Shown: positions 35,300-44,939, counted from the stretch's first letter. The stretch is 64,000 nt of DNA from Siphonodentalium dalli (GCA_032622095.1 CP136066.1:5787784-5851783); one strand, 5' to 3'. A program made the numbers and translations. Notes: generated by a model not told the origin, from the sequence alone.

Positions 35300-35770
35300 A
35301 CTCATTGTGTGGTTTCAGACACCCATTAGACGGTTTGGGACACTACATGCCTGTGTGGTTTGTGATACAGGTTATGTGGTTTGGACCACTCAGTTGATGG
35401 ATTGGGGCAGTCATATTATGGTTTGGGTCAGCCGTTGCCTGGTTTTGGATACTATGTGTGTGGTTTATGACACCCGTTTTATGGTTTGAAGTATTTATCG
35501 GGTGGTATGAAACACTTATTGTGTGGATTACAACGCCCGTTTGGTAGTTGGGGACACTACCGTGGTTTGGAACACCCGATGGGTGGTTTGTACAATCATG
35601 GGATGATTTGGGACACCACTGAGGAGGACTGGGCCACTCATTGCGACGTTTGAGACATTCATTCGTTGTGTGGTTTCGGACACGCTTTGTATGTTTTTGG
35701 GGTGAATATGAATAGTAAGTTTGGTCGTTTGCACTCACTGTGTGGCTATGGTACTCGTTTGTGCATTAAA
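35300..35770 (+). repeat. Degenerate minisatellite (GTGGTTTGGGACAC family)
   Basis: About 18 units of 20-28 bp, ending about where Polinton ATPase homology begins (near 35775). The opposing ORFs 35343-35738 and 35528-35734 are repeat translations. Confidence 0.75.
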
Positions 35771-35774
35771 TGAG

Positions 35775-36447
35775 GTATTTGCATTTGAAAGGCAAGAATT
35801 TTTATTTGAACTGTATCACGCACACTTTGAAATAGTATCATGTAATGTGCATTCAAACTCAAAGTTCTACTCGCTTTCGATTTCTGAAACATGTTTTGGG
35901 TTATGTAAATAACAGATGTATTTCTGTGATGTCCTTTTCTTGTAAACTACAACATAATTTTTCCTTCATCTTTATCACCTAACATGTCATCAAAAACGAT
36001 GAGGTGCGGTAAGTCTGTGTCACCGACAAGTTCATTGCCATCATCCGGTATTCAATTTGTAAATTTAATATTGTGAAATTCTTGCATCTGACTATAGGTA
36101 TTTTGCCATTCTTTGTAACACCAAACGACTTTGTATAGAACTGGTTTGAACAAGTGATCTTTATATTCGATTAATTTCTTAACAAATTCTGTTTAACCAC
36201 AACCACTTGGTCCCGAAATGAAAATGTTACAGGGATGTTTGAACAACAATGATTCGTCCATCTTTACCCTGAGACAGATCATGTAAGACTGATTAGGATT
36301 GTTCGGAATCAACCTTTTTATTTTTGACGAAGAATCACCATAACTACAGATTATTCCAAATGTCCAAATGAGTTCATTATCTAAGTCCGAAATAGGTCTA
36401 GTGGTTTTTACAATATAATCCAAAGACACTTTTTCTTCAAATAACTT
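35775..36447 (-). pseudogene. Polinton packaging ATPase (FtsK/HerA-A32 type), broken
   Basis: Genome-packaging ATPase. The N-terminal frame (36193-36429) ends NIFISGPSGCG followed by TAA at 36193-36195, exactly where the Walker A lysine codon should be. The same frame resumes TEFVKKLIEYKDHLFKP. It later shows Walker B LPHLIVFDDM (about 36010) and the sensor segment SVIYITQNMF with SRTLSLNAHYMILF and RDTVQIKILAFQ (35780-35930), with additional stops and frame changes. Homology ends at about 35775, against foreign minisatellite, so the C-terminus is missing. Confidence 0.78.
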
Positions 36448-36747
36448 TTAAGCAGTGAAAATTGCACATGGTTCTCGGAGAATAATGTATCCATATATAA
36501 TCGTCACCTCTTCGAATTTCAAAGTTTTTTCATTGAGAATCCTGTCTTGATATTCAGCAAAGCGAGTAAAATTATTTTCAAATAATTCACGAATTTCGTT
36601 TATTTTGTTTTTAGGAACACCATGAAATATCCAATAATCTGAAAACAGTTGATCCAATATATCCATTAAGAAATCAGTTTCAAATTCTGATCTCTCAATC
36701 AAACATCTCAATCTAGTCTTCCCCTCAGAGAAATGTCCGTTCAGCAA
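36448..36747 (-). pseudogene. Polinton ORF between ATPase and polymerase, unknown (99 aa frame)
   Basis: Not recognised. Charged and helical (LFSDYWIFHGVPKNKINEIRELFENNFTRFAEYQDRI is predicted helix by eye). It overlaps the preceding F-box-like frame by a few bases in another frame, so the two may be one frameshifted gene of about 170 codons. Confidence 0.4.
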
Positions 36748-36962
36748 TGCACTATAATTTTACTTTCCCTCAAAAACCAAGTTTGTTTAAGTTCTCGTTT
36801 GATTTCTTGATCAATTTTTGACAATTCGATCAAGTTATTATAAATTTTCAAAAGCATCTCTGCTGGTAACACATAAATTCCATCCATAAGGAATTGTGTT
36901 GTATTCACCCACAACAAGTCGTTTGGTGTACACAGATCGGACTGTTTTTGTTTGCTCTTCAC
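36741..36962 (-). pseudogene. F-box-like fragment downstream of polymerase B
   Basis: Contains LPAEMLLKIYNNLIELSKID, which fits the start of an F-box (LPxExLxxIxxxL). It overlaps the end of the polymerase frame (36838). The remainder, ELKQTWFLRESKIIVHC, is not diagnostic. If real it would suggest interaction with host ubiquitin ligase. It probably continues into the 36448-36747 frame after a frameshift. Confidence 0.35.
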
Positions 36963-39900
36963 TAATTACTTCTCGGTTATTTGTGCGTTTAACTCTGCAT
37001 GGATAGTTTATGACACGTTGAATGTTTGACCGGTCGTTCACACATTCAACCATTGAATGAAAATTTACTTGCTGTTTAGTTTTATAATCCAGAGTGATAG
37101 CCTTGACCTTACATACAGATTGATTGACACCATCTTTCACGTAATGATATCCAGAATTTTTTGGTCCTAACCCTACAAATTTTATGATTTTAGCATCTGG
37201 ATGTTCATCAGTCCATTTACCAAGGTAGCTGTCTTCGGTTTTGATATTTTCTTTTTCTGGATCGAAAATATGCATACAGCTATCGGTGTCGAAATACAAC
37301 ACCCTATCTTGGAGTTTTTCTAAAACTTTATACAACTCCAAGCGTGCATATGCTGTGACAAATGATGCAACAACTACATTGGCAGATGGATGTGGTTCTA
37401 TAATGTCGGTTTTATTTTCATAGTTGAATAATATGAATTTATCATGTTCAAAAATGTCAACTGCTTTGACGGTGATATTTTGATCAGCTGATAGTTCAAA
37501 ATATCTGGATAGTTCTGAGATATATTCCGTGTTAGAAAGAATATTATTTTGTGTATTTTTTCCCCATATGCAATTTATCATTAATTTTGCGCACTGGCGG
37601 AGTCCTGGGTTTTATTCAATTTTTTTCTTTTTCAAGTTTTATACCTTCAACCTCATAATATTTTTTAATGTATTTATCTTTATATTCTTCACTTTTAACA
37701 GAATTTGGATATCCGCTTGCTTCTTTTTTAATTTTGAGGTATTTATCAATGTAATATCTGTATACTTTTTCCGATCACTCTGTCCAATACCAACCTTGAT
37801 ACACTTCCAGAATTTGGTAGCCCAATTCTATTGCTTTGAATAATTCTTCATGCGTCCAAACTCCAACTAAAGCACGGTGTTAAGTTTTATGACTACACTG
37901 CCCATTTTCATTTTCTGCACAAGTTTTACACAATGTATATATCATTTTGTTATTACAGTGGATCGGTAGCACTGGAATGTACAATTTATCTGGAGGTAAT
38001 ACTTTGCATTTAATGAGTCCTTTGTAAGATTTAATGTCTCCTATTTGTTCCTGACTTAGAATTGTAGGATGGCCAAGAGGGTATTCCCTATATTTATTCA
38101 CACTAGGAAACAAACTGCATATGAATATCTTTTATTTTCTGTTTAGATTTTGGTTCTATTTCATGATATAATTTCAGAGCATTAGTCCTGCCACCAAATA
38201 ATATTTCCCTTGGTTTAATTGGGTCTTGATTCAAATAGAATTGATCCATAGTTTGTTTTAAATTTTTGTCTTCTTTACATTTATTGTCCAGGTCATGTTC
38301 CCAGATGCATATTTATTTGCATCCCAAGCTTTTGATTTCAGTTTCCGTTTGTATTGTTTTTTATACAATTCGTGCTTGTTATATTACTCTATGGGTTTCG
38401 GCGGTTTCTATCTGGATAGCAAGTAGGACAGCCATGAAAAAATCACCCATACATTCCATACACTGTGTTTGATTCTGCATGATAACCATCAACAAAATGT
38501 TTGCCTATTTTAACATCACCACCATTTAAAGCATGTTTCATGTTTATATTTTGTTTTGTAGCAATGTATTGTATCCATCGAATTGCTTTCATTGAAAATT
38601 TACGCGCTTGTGGATATCCAGCGTCTGATATTATACCTAGAGAATTCTCTGGTAATGAATTTTTTCTCCATGCAAGGTTACAGGTTTGAGCTAATGTTAT
38701 TGCTTCCCGGAATGGATCTGTTTGATCAGTTTCCATCACACATAGTCTGAATTTGCCACATCCACGTCTTAAAATGTCTACATCTGATTTACAATACTTT
38801 TTAATTTCTTTTTGGAAATCAAAAATATCCTCACCCCTGGCTTCGCACCATTTCAGAAATTAATCCCTATTTTCCTCAGATATGATTTCAGGTTTATAGT
38901 ATTTGTTGTTTAGATATGGTCCTACGTAATTCTGAAAGTCCTGTTTATTTGCCCAATGTGGAAATTAACCTTTAGCCATTTCTTCAAGTTGGAATGTTTT
39001 TGGAAATTTAGATAATGCCATTGGGATGAAACTCATGAATCGATTACTCTAACACCATTACATTGTAAACTCAGTATTTTGTTACCATTCATAATAACAT
39101 TAGGTTTTGAATTTACATTGTTCACCAACTAATGTAAGAGGAACTGACTATCGTAGCCTCTTGCATTGTGAGCAATACATGTTGTGCCTTTATGGTCGTT
39201 GGTGTAAAACAACCATTTCCAAAATATTTCCAATACATTTTCACCTTTAAAAACATATTCTCTATTTGACAATACAGAATCACATAAATTGCATATTTCA
39301 TCAATGGGTTTACATATACAATTGTCACAAGCAGTTTGTGCAATGCAAAAATTGGGTATATAAACACCAGTATCTTGTTGACATTCAAAATAAAAAAAAT
39401 ATGAATGGTACCTTTACTTCTTTCTGTGTTTCTTTCTTTTCGTACTGTTGAATATGACATCTGTGGTCTGATGAAACGATTCCTTACAGTATTTGCACTT
39501 CTTTGTTCCTGGACAGATATTTCTTTTCTTATTTCGTGTGACGATTTCAACCCCGCATTTCTGGCATTTGTGTATCATATCACAACCAGTTTTGTCTTGT
39601 TTTGGTTATTTTTTCAAATGATTGTCCAAACATCGTTTACTTCTAAACGTCCTCTTACATTTGATGCAGTGTATCCCTCGTTCAAAGGGACATATCTGCC
39701 CCTCGAAACACATACACTTGTATGGACATAAATGATCACCTCTGTTGTTCGTACCGACATCACAGTGTTCACAGTAATAATGACATCCAAGGAATCTTGT
39801 GACAGTTGTGATCAAATCGTAGTGGTTGTCATTGCAATATAGATGGACAACTTTACTTTCTTTCCCAACTGCTGGTGGCTGGAAAAAAAAGACTTCGTCA

Positions 39901-40620
39901 GCAAATTGATTATGTATTTTTATAACATACTCCGGATATAGTTGTTCCTGAATAATTTTGTATTGCTCAACCCCACAACTGGTGTCGTGTGATATCCCCA
40001 CTTTATCCATGAATGACTTTGTAGCTTCCCGTTGTGGATCTCTTGCTGGTCTCGTAATCCGTTCCCATTGTTGTTTCCATTCAACGGTATCGTTTTTGTC
40101 AATATTACACATACCAACAACGACAGCCCTCACAAAACACATGTTATATTCTGCGTTCTGAATCAGAAGAATACTTTTCTTTACTGTTTTCATTTGATTT
40201 TTTTTCACCGAATGCTCAATAATGTAAGGTATGTCTTACGGTCCATGCAGGCATGTGCGTGACAGTTATATCAAATGTCATCTGTCCGTCGTGAATTTTG
40301 AATTTTTTGTTCGATTCTGCAACTTTTTCTATGTTGTCAAGCAATAATTCACCCGTCAGGTCTTTTGCTTCAGTGAACGGGACGCGAATCCCTAGATCTA
40401 GCCCTGGATGAAAGATGGAAATTCTCATTTGATCTTTTGGTCCTGCGTCACACTCATCTTTCAAACTGTTCACCAGATCTTTTAAAATTCAGTGAACAGT
40501 TTGAAATGACTGATGAAATTCTTGAAATGTGACGTTGTATTTCTTTGATGTTGTTTTAAATTTCCTCGAGTATTTATCGGTTAGATTTTTTATAGTATAA
40601 TATTTACAATTATCATCCAG
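36838..40620 (-). pseudogene. Protein-primed DNA polymerase B of the Polinton, broken
   Basis: Replicative polymerase. In order: ISIFHPGLDLGIRVPFTEAK and DLTGELLLDNIEKV (40216-40473); Cys/His-rich NDNHYDLITTVTRFLGCHYYC with repeated CxxC (39606-40208); exonuclease motifs YFECQQ (Exo I, usual DIE reads FEC) and IAHNARGYDSQFL (Exo II) near 39120-39400; YPQARKFSMKAIRWIQYIA and GKHFVDGYHAES (38443-38739); GLIKCKVLPPDKLYIPVLP (37880-38113); KLMINCIWGK and YFDTDSCM, the YxDTDS catalytic motif (36838-37581). At least eight frameshifts or stops lie between. Length of about 1250 codons fits Polinton PolB. The palindrome 40684-40804 upstream is the likely promoter. Confidence 0.88.
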
Positions 40621-40683
40621 TCACACTCTTTATCTATTATCTCGTTCGCTATTGCCTTCTGAATATGGCACAAGGCGCTTCAT

Positions 40684-40804
40684 CGTGAAATGACGACGTG
40701 ATGTAAAATCGCGTCGCTTTTATGCTCTGACACGGACATGCGCAGTCATCGTCCGTGTCAGAGCATAAAAGCGACGCGATTTTTCATCACGTCGTCATTT
40801 CACT
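40684..40804. promoter_or_regulatory. Near-perfect 121-bp palindrome, probable divergent promoter
   Basis: The 54-bp arms (40684-40737 and 40751-40804) differ at about one position, with a 13-bp spacer. Each arm, read toward its gene, has GCATAAAAGCG (TATA-like) and CACGTCGTCAT, similar to the core of the shared promoter module. It lies between divergent polymerase B (minus) and the CCHC gene (plus). The first ATG of the plus frame lies in the spacer, so the true start of that gene is uncertain. Confidence 0.65.
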
Positions 40805-41403
40805 CACGACTGAATAACGCACCGAATTTACGAAAAATTGCATTAGACGTTTTAAAGAACACAAAGTGGATACCACCATACGGTAACTGTTTTAGATGCA
40901 ATTCGAGTTCACATTGGGCTTTTCAATGTGATGGCGGTACAAAAAAGACGATTGATCAGATGAAACAAACATTATTGATGCTGAGTGAATCTACTCCTGG
41001 GAAGTCTCCTTGGACGCACACATCAGACAACGATTATCTCGCACCCTATGATGCTAGTTTAATGGACATTGATCAACCTGAGACATCACCTAACGAGATC
41101 TCGGATGTGAAAGATGAAAGTGGGGAACAATGAAATTCAACCGCGACATCAATTAACGCGATCGCGGATGCGAAAACTGAGAGTGGTGAATTATACGCCT
41201 CAACCGAGGTGTCAAATGATGAAATCACTATTCTAAACATGGAGGATTCGCAGATGGATGTGATAAATGCTGTAGCCAAAGGCGCTGACGATACAGAAAT
41301 TAAGCAACACTCTTTGCCTATCAGAAAGAGAAAATGCGTACATCGCAAAAATCTTCCAAGAAAAAGAAACACACTTGATTTGACGTTTGGGGAAATTTGG
41401 TAG
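40738..41403 (+). pseudogene. Polinton plus-strand CCHC zinc-knuckle protein, one internal stop
   Basis: Unknown product with a retroviral-type zinc knuckle, CFRCNSSSHWAFQC (CX2CX4HX4C), about residues 51-64 from the first ATG. An acidic Ser/Glu-rich region follows with two similar segments (EISDVKDESGE and AIADAKTESGE), then a basic tail (LPIRKRKCVHRKNLPRKR) that looks like a nuclear signal or nucleic-acid contact. TGA at 41131-41133 splits one frame; the rest continues in frame to TAG at 41401-41403. The ATG at 40738 is inside the promoter palindrome and may not be the real start. AATAAA occurs at about 41444. A nucleic-acid-binding role is inferred from the knuckle only. Confidence 0.55.
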
Positions 41404-41410
41404 AAAAAAA

Positions 41411-41452
41411 CAATGACGTCGTCAGCGACGCCCGCGTGTTTTCAATAAAAAT
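41411..41452 (+). promoter_or_regulatory. Shared Polinton promoter module, plus-strand gene
   Basis: CAATGACGTCGTCAGCGACG plus CCCGCG at 41411-41436, then a TATA-like CAATAAAAAT (41443-41452), 50 bp before the ATG at 41486. Same module and orientation as upstream of 16510 and 42677. Confidence 0.65.
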
Positions 41453-41485
41453 TAAACATATCCACCATTCTTCATTCATACCGAA

Positions 41486-41969
41486 ATGGATTACCGAGAT
41501 CTGTATCAGAGCTATTTGGAGGAGGGGTTTGTGGTGAGAGGTGTCTTTGGGGATGAAGCACATATGATCTGGAAGTCTTTGAGCTTAGCGACAACGGGTA
41601 TTGTAGATAACTTCTTCGATATCTACAGATATACTGTTATGCTGATGACAGAACACAGAGATCGGGTTTTCGGATTACCACCACGGTTTTTCGGATAAAC
41701 CAGATGCTGGGAGCGTCAAGACTGATGGTGAGACTCGCGGCTACCTTACTGCAGCGTTCTATCATGATTTTCTCAGGGCACAGGGTTTACGAATTCTTGC
41801 CGCTCTGGGGAATACAGACAGGGCCGCCGTGCAATTGTGCCATTTGTTTGCAACATTCCCAAGATCACTTCCAGGTTTATTCAAACCCGAATACAGTGTG
41901 GTTTCTTTTGAAACCATTCAAAACGGCCCTTTCCAGTGCCTCACAATTTTTCTGAAAGATACGCTCTAA
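41486..41969 (+). pseudogene. Polinton plus-strand gene, unknown, one frameshift
   Basis: Not recognised. The first frame (41486-41698) begins MDYRDLYQSYLEEGFVVRG. After a frameshift near 41693 the coding signal continues in another frame (AAFYHDFLRAQGLRIL, AVQLCHLFATFPRSLPGLF) to a stop at 41967-41969. About 160 codons in all. No transmembrane segment or metal-binding cluster seen. It has its own copy of the shared promoter module. Possibly an accessory or host-interaction protein (inference). Confidence 0.45.
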
Positions 41970-42197
41970 CATTGCTATTGTACCATTTGTTCATTCTTCC
42001 TCAACTTGGAGACAATGTTCACATAATTTCTCAAAGAATAATTGTTTATTCATCCTGAACTTGGAGAGAATGTTCATATAATTTATCAAAGAATACTTCC
42101 CTAACAATAAAAAAAACCCACTACCGCCCCTTCATATCTATAATTCGATCATCATGTAGCATAATAATACAGAGCGAATCTTTCGTGAATTTTAAGT
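41970..42197. other. Intergenic gap at convergent gene ends
   Basis: Contains two diverged copies of a block around ACTTGGAGA-AATGTTCA-ATAATTT (about 42003 and 42058). No gene. Confidence 0.4.
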
Positions 42198-42213
42198 GGC
42201 CCCGAAAAGGGCC
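42198..42213 (-). terminator. Histone-type mRNA 3' stem-loop, right end
   Basis: On the minus strand GGCCCTTTTCGGGGCC, flanked by AAAC on the 5' side and ACTTA on the 3' side. It differs from the histone consensus only by A to G at the first 3' stem base, which keeps a G-U pair. It lies about 20 bases after the stop of the minus-strand gene ending at 42233, mirroring 16111-16126. Confidence 0.65.
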
Positions 42214-42232
42214 GTTTAAAATAATATAAAAA

Positions 42233-42677
42233 TCATTTCTTTTGTTTCTTCATCACTGTTAAATCTTTCCCGAGTGATCCAAATGTTGATCGCTTCGTTG
42301 GTTCTTTCTCAGAATCATGTACTTGAATTGGTATGTCAATCGTCTGAGGTTTCAAGTTGATTGCACATTCAACCGGTCTTTGTGTCAACTGCTTTCGCAA
42401 GTCCTTCATTTCCTTGCAAATTTTCCGTAACAGCTTTGCCTGTTCTTCCCATTGCGAACTGTTGATAACTTGGTATATAACAGGTTGAATCGTGTGTTGG
42501 GTTTTCACTGGCGGTATATACACTGGTTGTTGATCCGTTCGCGGATACACCGTTGGTACCTGTTGTTCTACCCGTGGTGTCATATTTCCGCATACAGTGA
42601 ATCGTCATTTGCGTTGTTGCAGGAGCATGATCGTACTTTACATTAATAGTCTGGAGAAATTCCGTTACTGGATCCAT
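42233..42677 (-). pseudogene. Polinton right terminal gene, coiled-coil protein, frameshifted
   Basis: Unknown product. The start at 42677 (MDPVTEFLQTINVKYDHAPA) is in one frame. After a frame change near 42580 the longer frame to 42233 has Pro/Gln-rich sequence (VYPRTDQQPVYIPPVKTQ) and a helix with heptad character (WEEQAKLLRKICKEMKDLRKQL). The tail is Lys-rich. It is preceded by the shared promoter module (86 bp upstream) and followed by a histone-type stem-loop. A structural or nucleoprotein role is only a guess. Confidence 0.5.
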
Positions 42678-42750
42678 GTTTCAAAATGACGTTGACGTTA
42701 ATGACGTTACAATTTACGCATGTAATAACGGTAACATCTTCGAGGATCAA

Positions 42751-42788
42751 TTATATGAGATGCGCGGGCGTCGCTGACGACGTCATTG
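42751..42788 (-). promoter_or_regulatory. Shared Polinton promoter module, right gene
   Basis: On the minus strand CAATGACGTCGTCAGCGACG then CCCGCGC, followed by TATA-like TCTCATATAA, upstream of the ATG at 42677. Confidence 0.65.
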
Positions 42789-42836
42789 TGTTTTTCTATT
42801 AATTTTCCCTAACGTGAAATCAAGTGTGTTTCTTTT

Positions 42837-42927
42837 TTGTCAAAAAACATCATATTTCTACGAATAAAACACCGATTTTAACTCGGGAATATGTTATATG
42901 TACCATTTTACCATTATCTCATAACAT
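42837..42927 (+). repeat. Module shared with the left outer flank (inverted)
   Basis: Similar to the reverse complement of 15778-15860. Shared landmarks: ACATCATATTTCTACGAA, AACACCGATTT, TACCATTTTACCATTATCTC. Here it is internal to the TIR. Confidence 0.7.
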
Positions 42928-42966
42928 ATTTCACTGACAGGTAACTTCTACGAGTACATTTTACAA

Positions 42967-43054
42967 CGCTAGCGTCTTCGAATCTATTCGAAGACTTTCG
43001 CTTTTGTTAAAAAATGCACTGGTAAAGTAACACAATTTACTAATGCTTCGATTT
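42967..43054 (-). repeat. Polinton right terminal inverted repeat
   Basis: 88 bp matching the reverse complement of 15978-16065. It ends CTAATGCTTCGATTT. Confidence 0.85.
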
Positions 43055-43279
43055 TTCGATGGATGGTTTTTTAAATGTGTTCAAGTTTAAACACGAGGAG
43101 TTGGCGGTCCTTTACTCGAAACCAGATACAATTGACAAAGTATTTCAATCGTCAGTTGGACAGCTCGACTTGCTGAAGAAAGAGCTAAAGTGGTGACTGT
43201 ACATAATAGTGGTTTGGCAGCATACGTTAATATTCAGATCGATACTTTGCCCTATCCGTTCGAGCCTGAGTATACTTAG
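43055..43279. other. Non-coding flank right of the Polinton
   Basis: No recognised gene. A short open frame at about 43065-43195 contains helical, charged sequence but no domain. Confidence 0.35.
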
Positions 43280-43516
43280 GAGTAGTATTGGCGGTCACTC
43301 TGGCCCACCCCTTCGCTCGGGGCCACAGTGGCCCCGAGCGAGGGGGGTGGGCCATAAAAAAATCCAAACCCCTCGCTCAGGGCCACTCTGGTCCATGGGC
43401 CAGAGTGACCCCGAGCGAGGGAAAAATTCCAAAACCCTCGCTCGGGGCCACTCTGGTCCATGGGCCAGAGTGGCCCCGAGCGAGGGGTTGGGCCAAAGTG
43501 ACCGCCAATACTACTC
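43280..43516. mobile_element. GC-rich palindromic fold-back element
   Basis: The ends GAGTAGTATTGGCGGTCAC and the inverse GTGACCGCCAATACTACTC enclose about 200 bp of high GC. Internally a module (CCTCGCTCGGGGCCACTCTG and its inverse) occurs in several orientations, so the piece is a set of nested palindromes with CCATGG at two symmetry centres. Base composition differs sharply from the surroundings. The overlapping ORFs are mirror images. No target duplication found. Confidence 0.8.
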
Positions 43517-43984
43517 TTGGGTCAGAAAAACTATACGTCGGTTCGCTCTATGACTTATCACTGGAGTGCTTAGTTAACAGATGCACGTGACTGATGTTAG
43601 ACATTAAACAACGTGGACTCAATAACATACATAGAAGCAGGACTGTTGAAATTATATATATAAACTGCGTACATTACAGAAGGGATTTAACCGGTATCGT
43701 GGTTTTCTATATCACATTACCAATGTCTTTGACTGTTAGCAATACATTGACGTCAACGCATCGTGTGTTCACGTTAACGCTTCAATGTCCTAAGCTGTTA
43801 TTTGACTTGAACAGGGCCAATAAAAGCTCATGCTATTAAACTGTAAACAAGTATATGGCGTTTGTTACATGAGCCGGGATAACTCGTTTTGCCTTGCCTC
43901 GGTGCTCTCTGCTGTCTTACTAAACAATGGTGTGCTGTTACAATGGCCGAGCCAACTCGGCAACCCGAGGTGACTATATTACTT

Positions 43985-44740
43985 TAGTGAATATCGGCGA
44001 CTAAAACATTCTTGTAAATGTTAATGCCCCCATATCTCCCGCCTGATCAAAGGGCACCAAATGTGGCAAAATTAACCCACGTGATTTGATTTCTCGTATT
44101 ATCGTAAAAGAACGTGTTATATATATATGTTATGCAAATATAGGCATCAAATGTGGCGAATTTAATCCACACGATTTGACTCCTCGAATCGTTGGAGAAT
44201 AATGTGAATATATTTTGTGAAAATTGGCGTTAAACATATTTTTATCAGTTTTTGTGAACCTCCCCTCCTTATCCCTGACTCAAGCGGCGCCAATTTTTAC
44301 ATCTTTAATACCCACAATTTGACTCATCATGAAGATGAATATACATAAAACTGGTGGAAATCTGTGGCTAAACAAATTGTTATCAAATTAAGTGCCCCAT
44401 CTCTCATCTAAACGGCACCAATTTGGCGTCTTTAAATCACACGATTATATTCCTCGTATCATGGAGAAGAATGTGAATCACCGCTGGCTCGAATGGTGCC
44501 ATTTTTTAACATTTTTTAATAACACAAATAGAGTCCTCATATCATGGATATGATTATGTATACGTTTTGTGGAAATCTGCCCCTCCCTCTTTCCTGTCCA
44601 TGGCAAGAAGAGCGTCGTTTTAGAAAATTCTAACCCACCATTATCTTTCTCGTAAACAGATACCCCTGTGGGATCCCTTTAGTATTATCTAGATGGTCCC
44701 ACCAAAATGGCTATAGAACACAGACCGACAGACAGACATT
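43985..44740 (+). repeat. Diverged repeat with about 110-150 bp internal units
   Basis: Recurrent blocks GGCACCAAATGTGGC, CACACGATTTGACTCCTCG and ATGGAGAAGAATGTGAAT. It ends with a GACCGACAGACAGACA run at about 44722. A related segment starts with the same CGGCGACT-AAACATT block at 47980-48330. Confidence 0.55.
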
Positions 44741-44939
44741 CACAAATATCGATATAGATTAATTGCGTTCATTGTTGTTATTGCACGTGTTGTACCAACA
44801 TTCTCTTTTTGTAAACCATATTATGGTATACATTACGTTTTACGGCAATATAAAATATATTATTGTTGTTACTTGATACAAGTTGCATGTACGTTCGGCT
44901 GAACCCGGCTATTACTAATTAGCATAATTTGTTTCGCAG

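Larger units (their letters stand above)
15978..43054 (-). mobile_element. Polinton/Maverick element, decayed, with nested insertions
   Basis: Defined by the 88-bp TIRs and a full Polinton gene set. On the minus strand, right to left: coiled-coil gene, polymerase B, F-box-like ORF, packaging ATPase, [12.8-kb foreign block], integrase C-terminus, penton, pVI-like protein, major capsid protein, CEGC protein, protease and an unknown terminal gene. Two genes near the right end are on the plus strand. Removing the 22.99-35.77 kb block and the 19.4-21.5 kb transposon leaves about 12 kb, slightly short for a Polinton (usually 15-20 kb). That fits the missing integrase core and ATPase end. Nearly every gene carries frameshifts or stops. 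It lies in intron 1 of the lectin gene. Confidence 0.88.
9109..44939 (+). other. Intron 1 of the lectin gene (35.8 kb, transposon-filled)
   Basis: Bounded by GTGAGT at 9109 and a pyrimidine-rich TTTGTTTCGCAG acceptor ending at 44939. It contains FB-B, the Polinton with its nested insertions, and the GC-rich palindromic element. The phase match (1/1) with exon 2 supports it as a real intron. Confidence 0.75.

Noticed and set aside
37529-37843. Plus-strand ORF 37529-37843 (hydrophobic, F/I-rich)
   Set aside because: Shadow of the A-rich minus-strand polymerase B gene.
39405-39731. Plus-strand ORF 39405-39731
   Set aside because: Antisense to the Cys-rich N-terminal part of polymerase B.
15970-43062. 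6-bp target-site duplication of the Polinton
   Set aside because: Bases next to both TIRs were compared. The apparent AATCGA/TCGATT pair is an extension of the inverted repeat, not a direct duplication.
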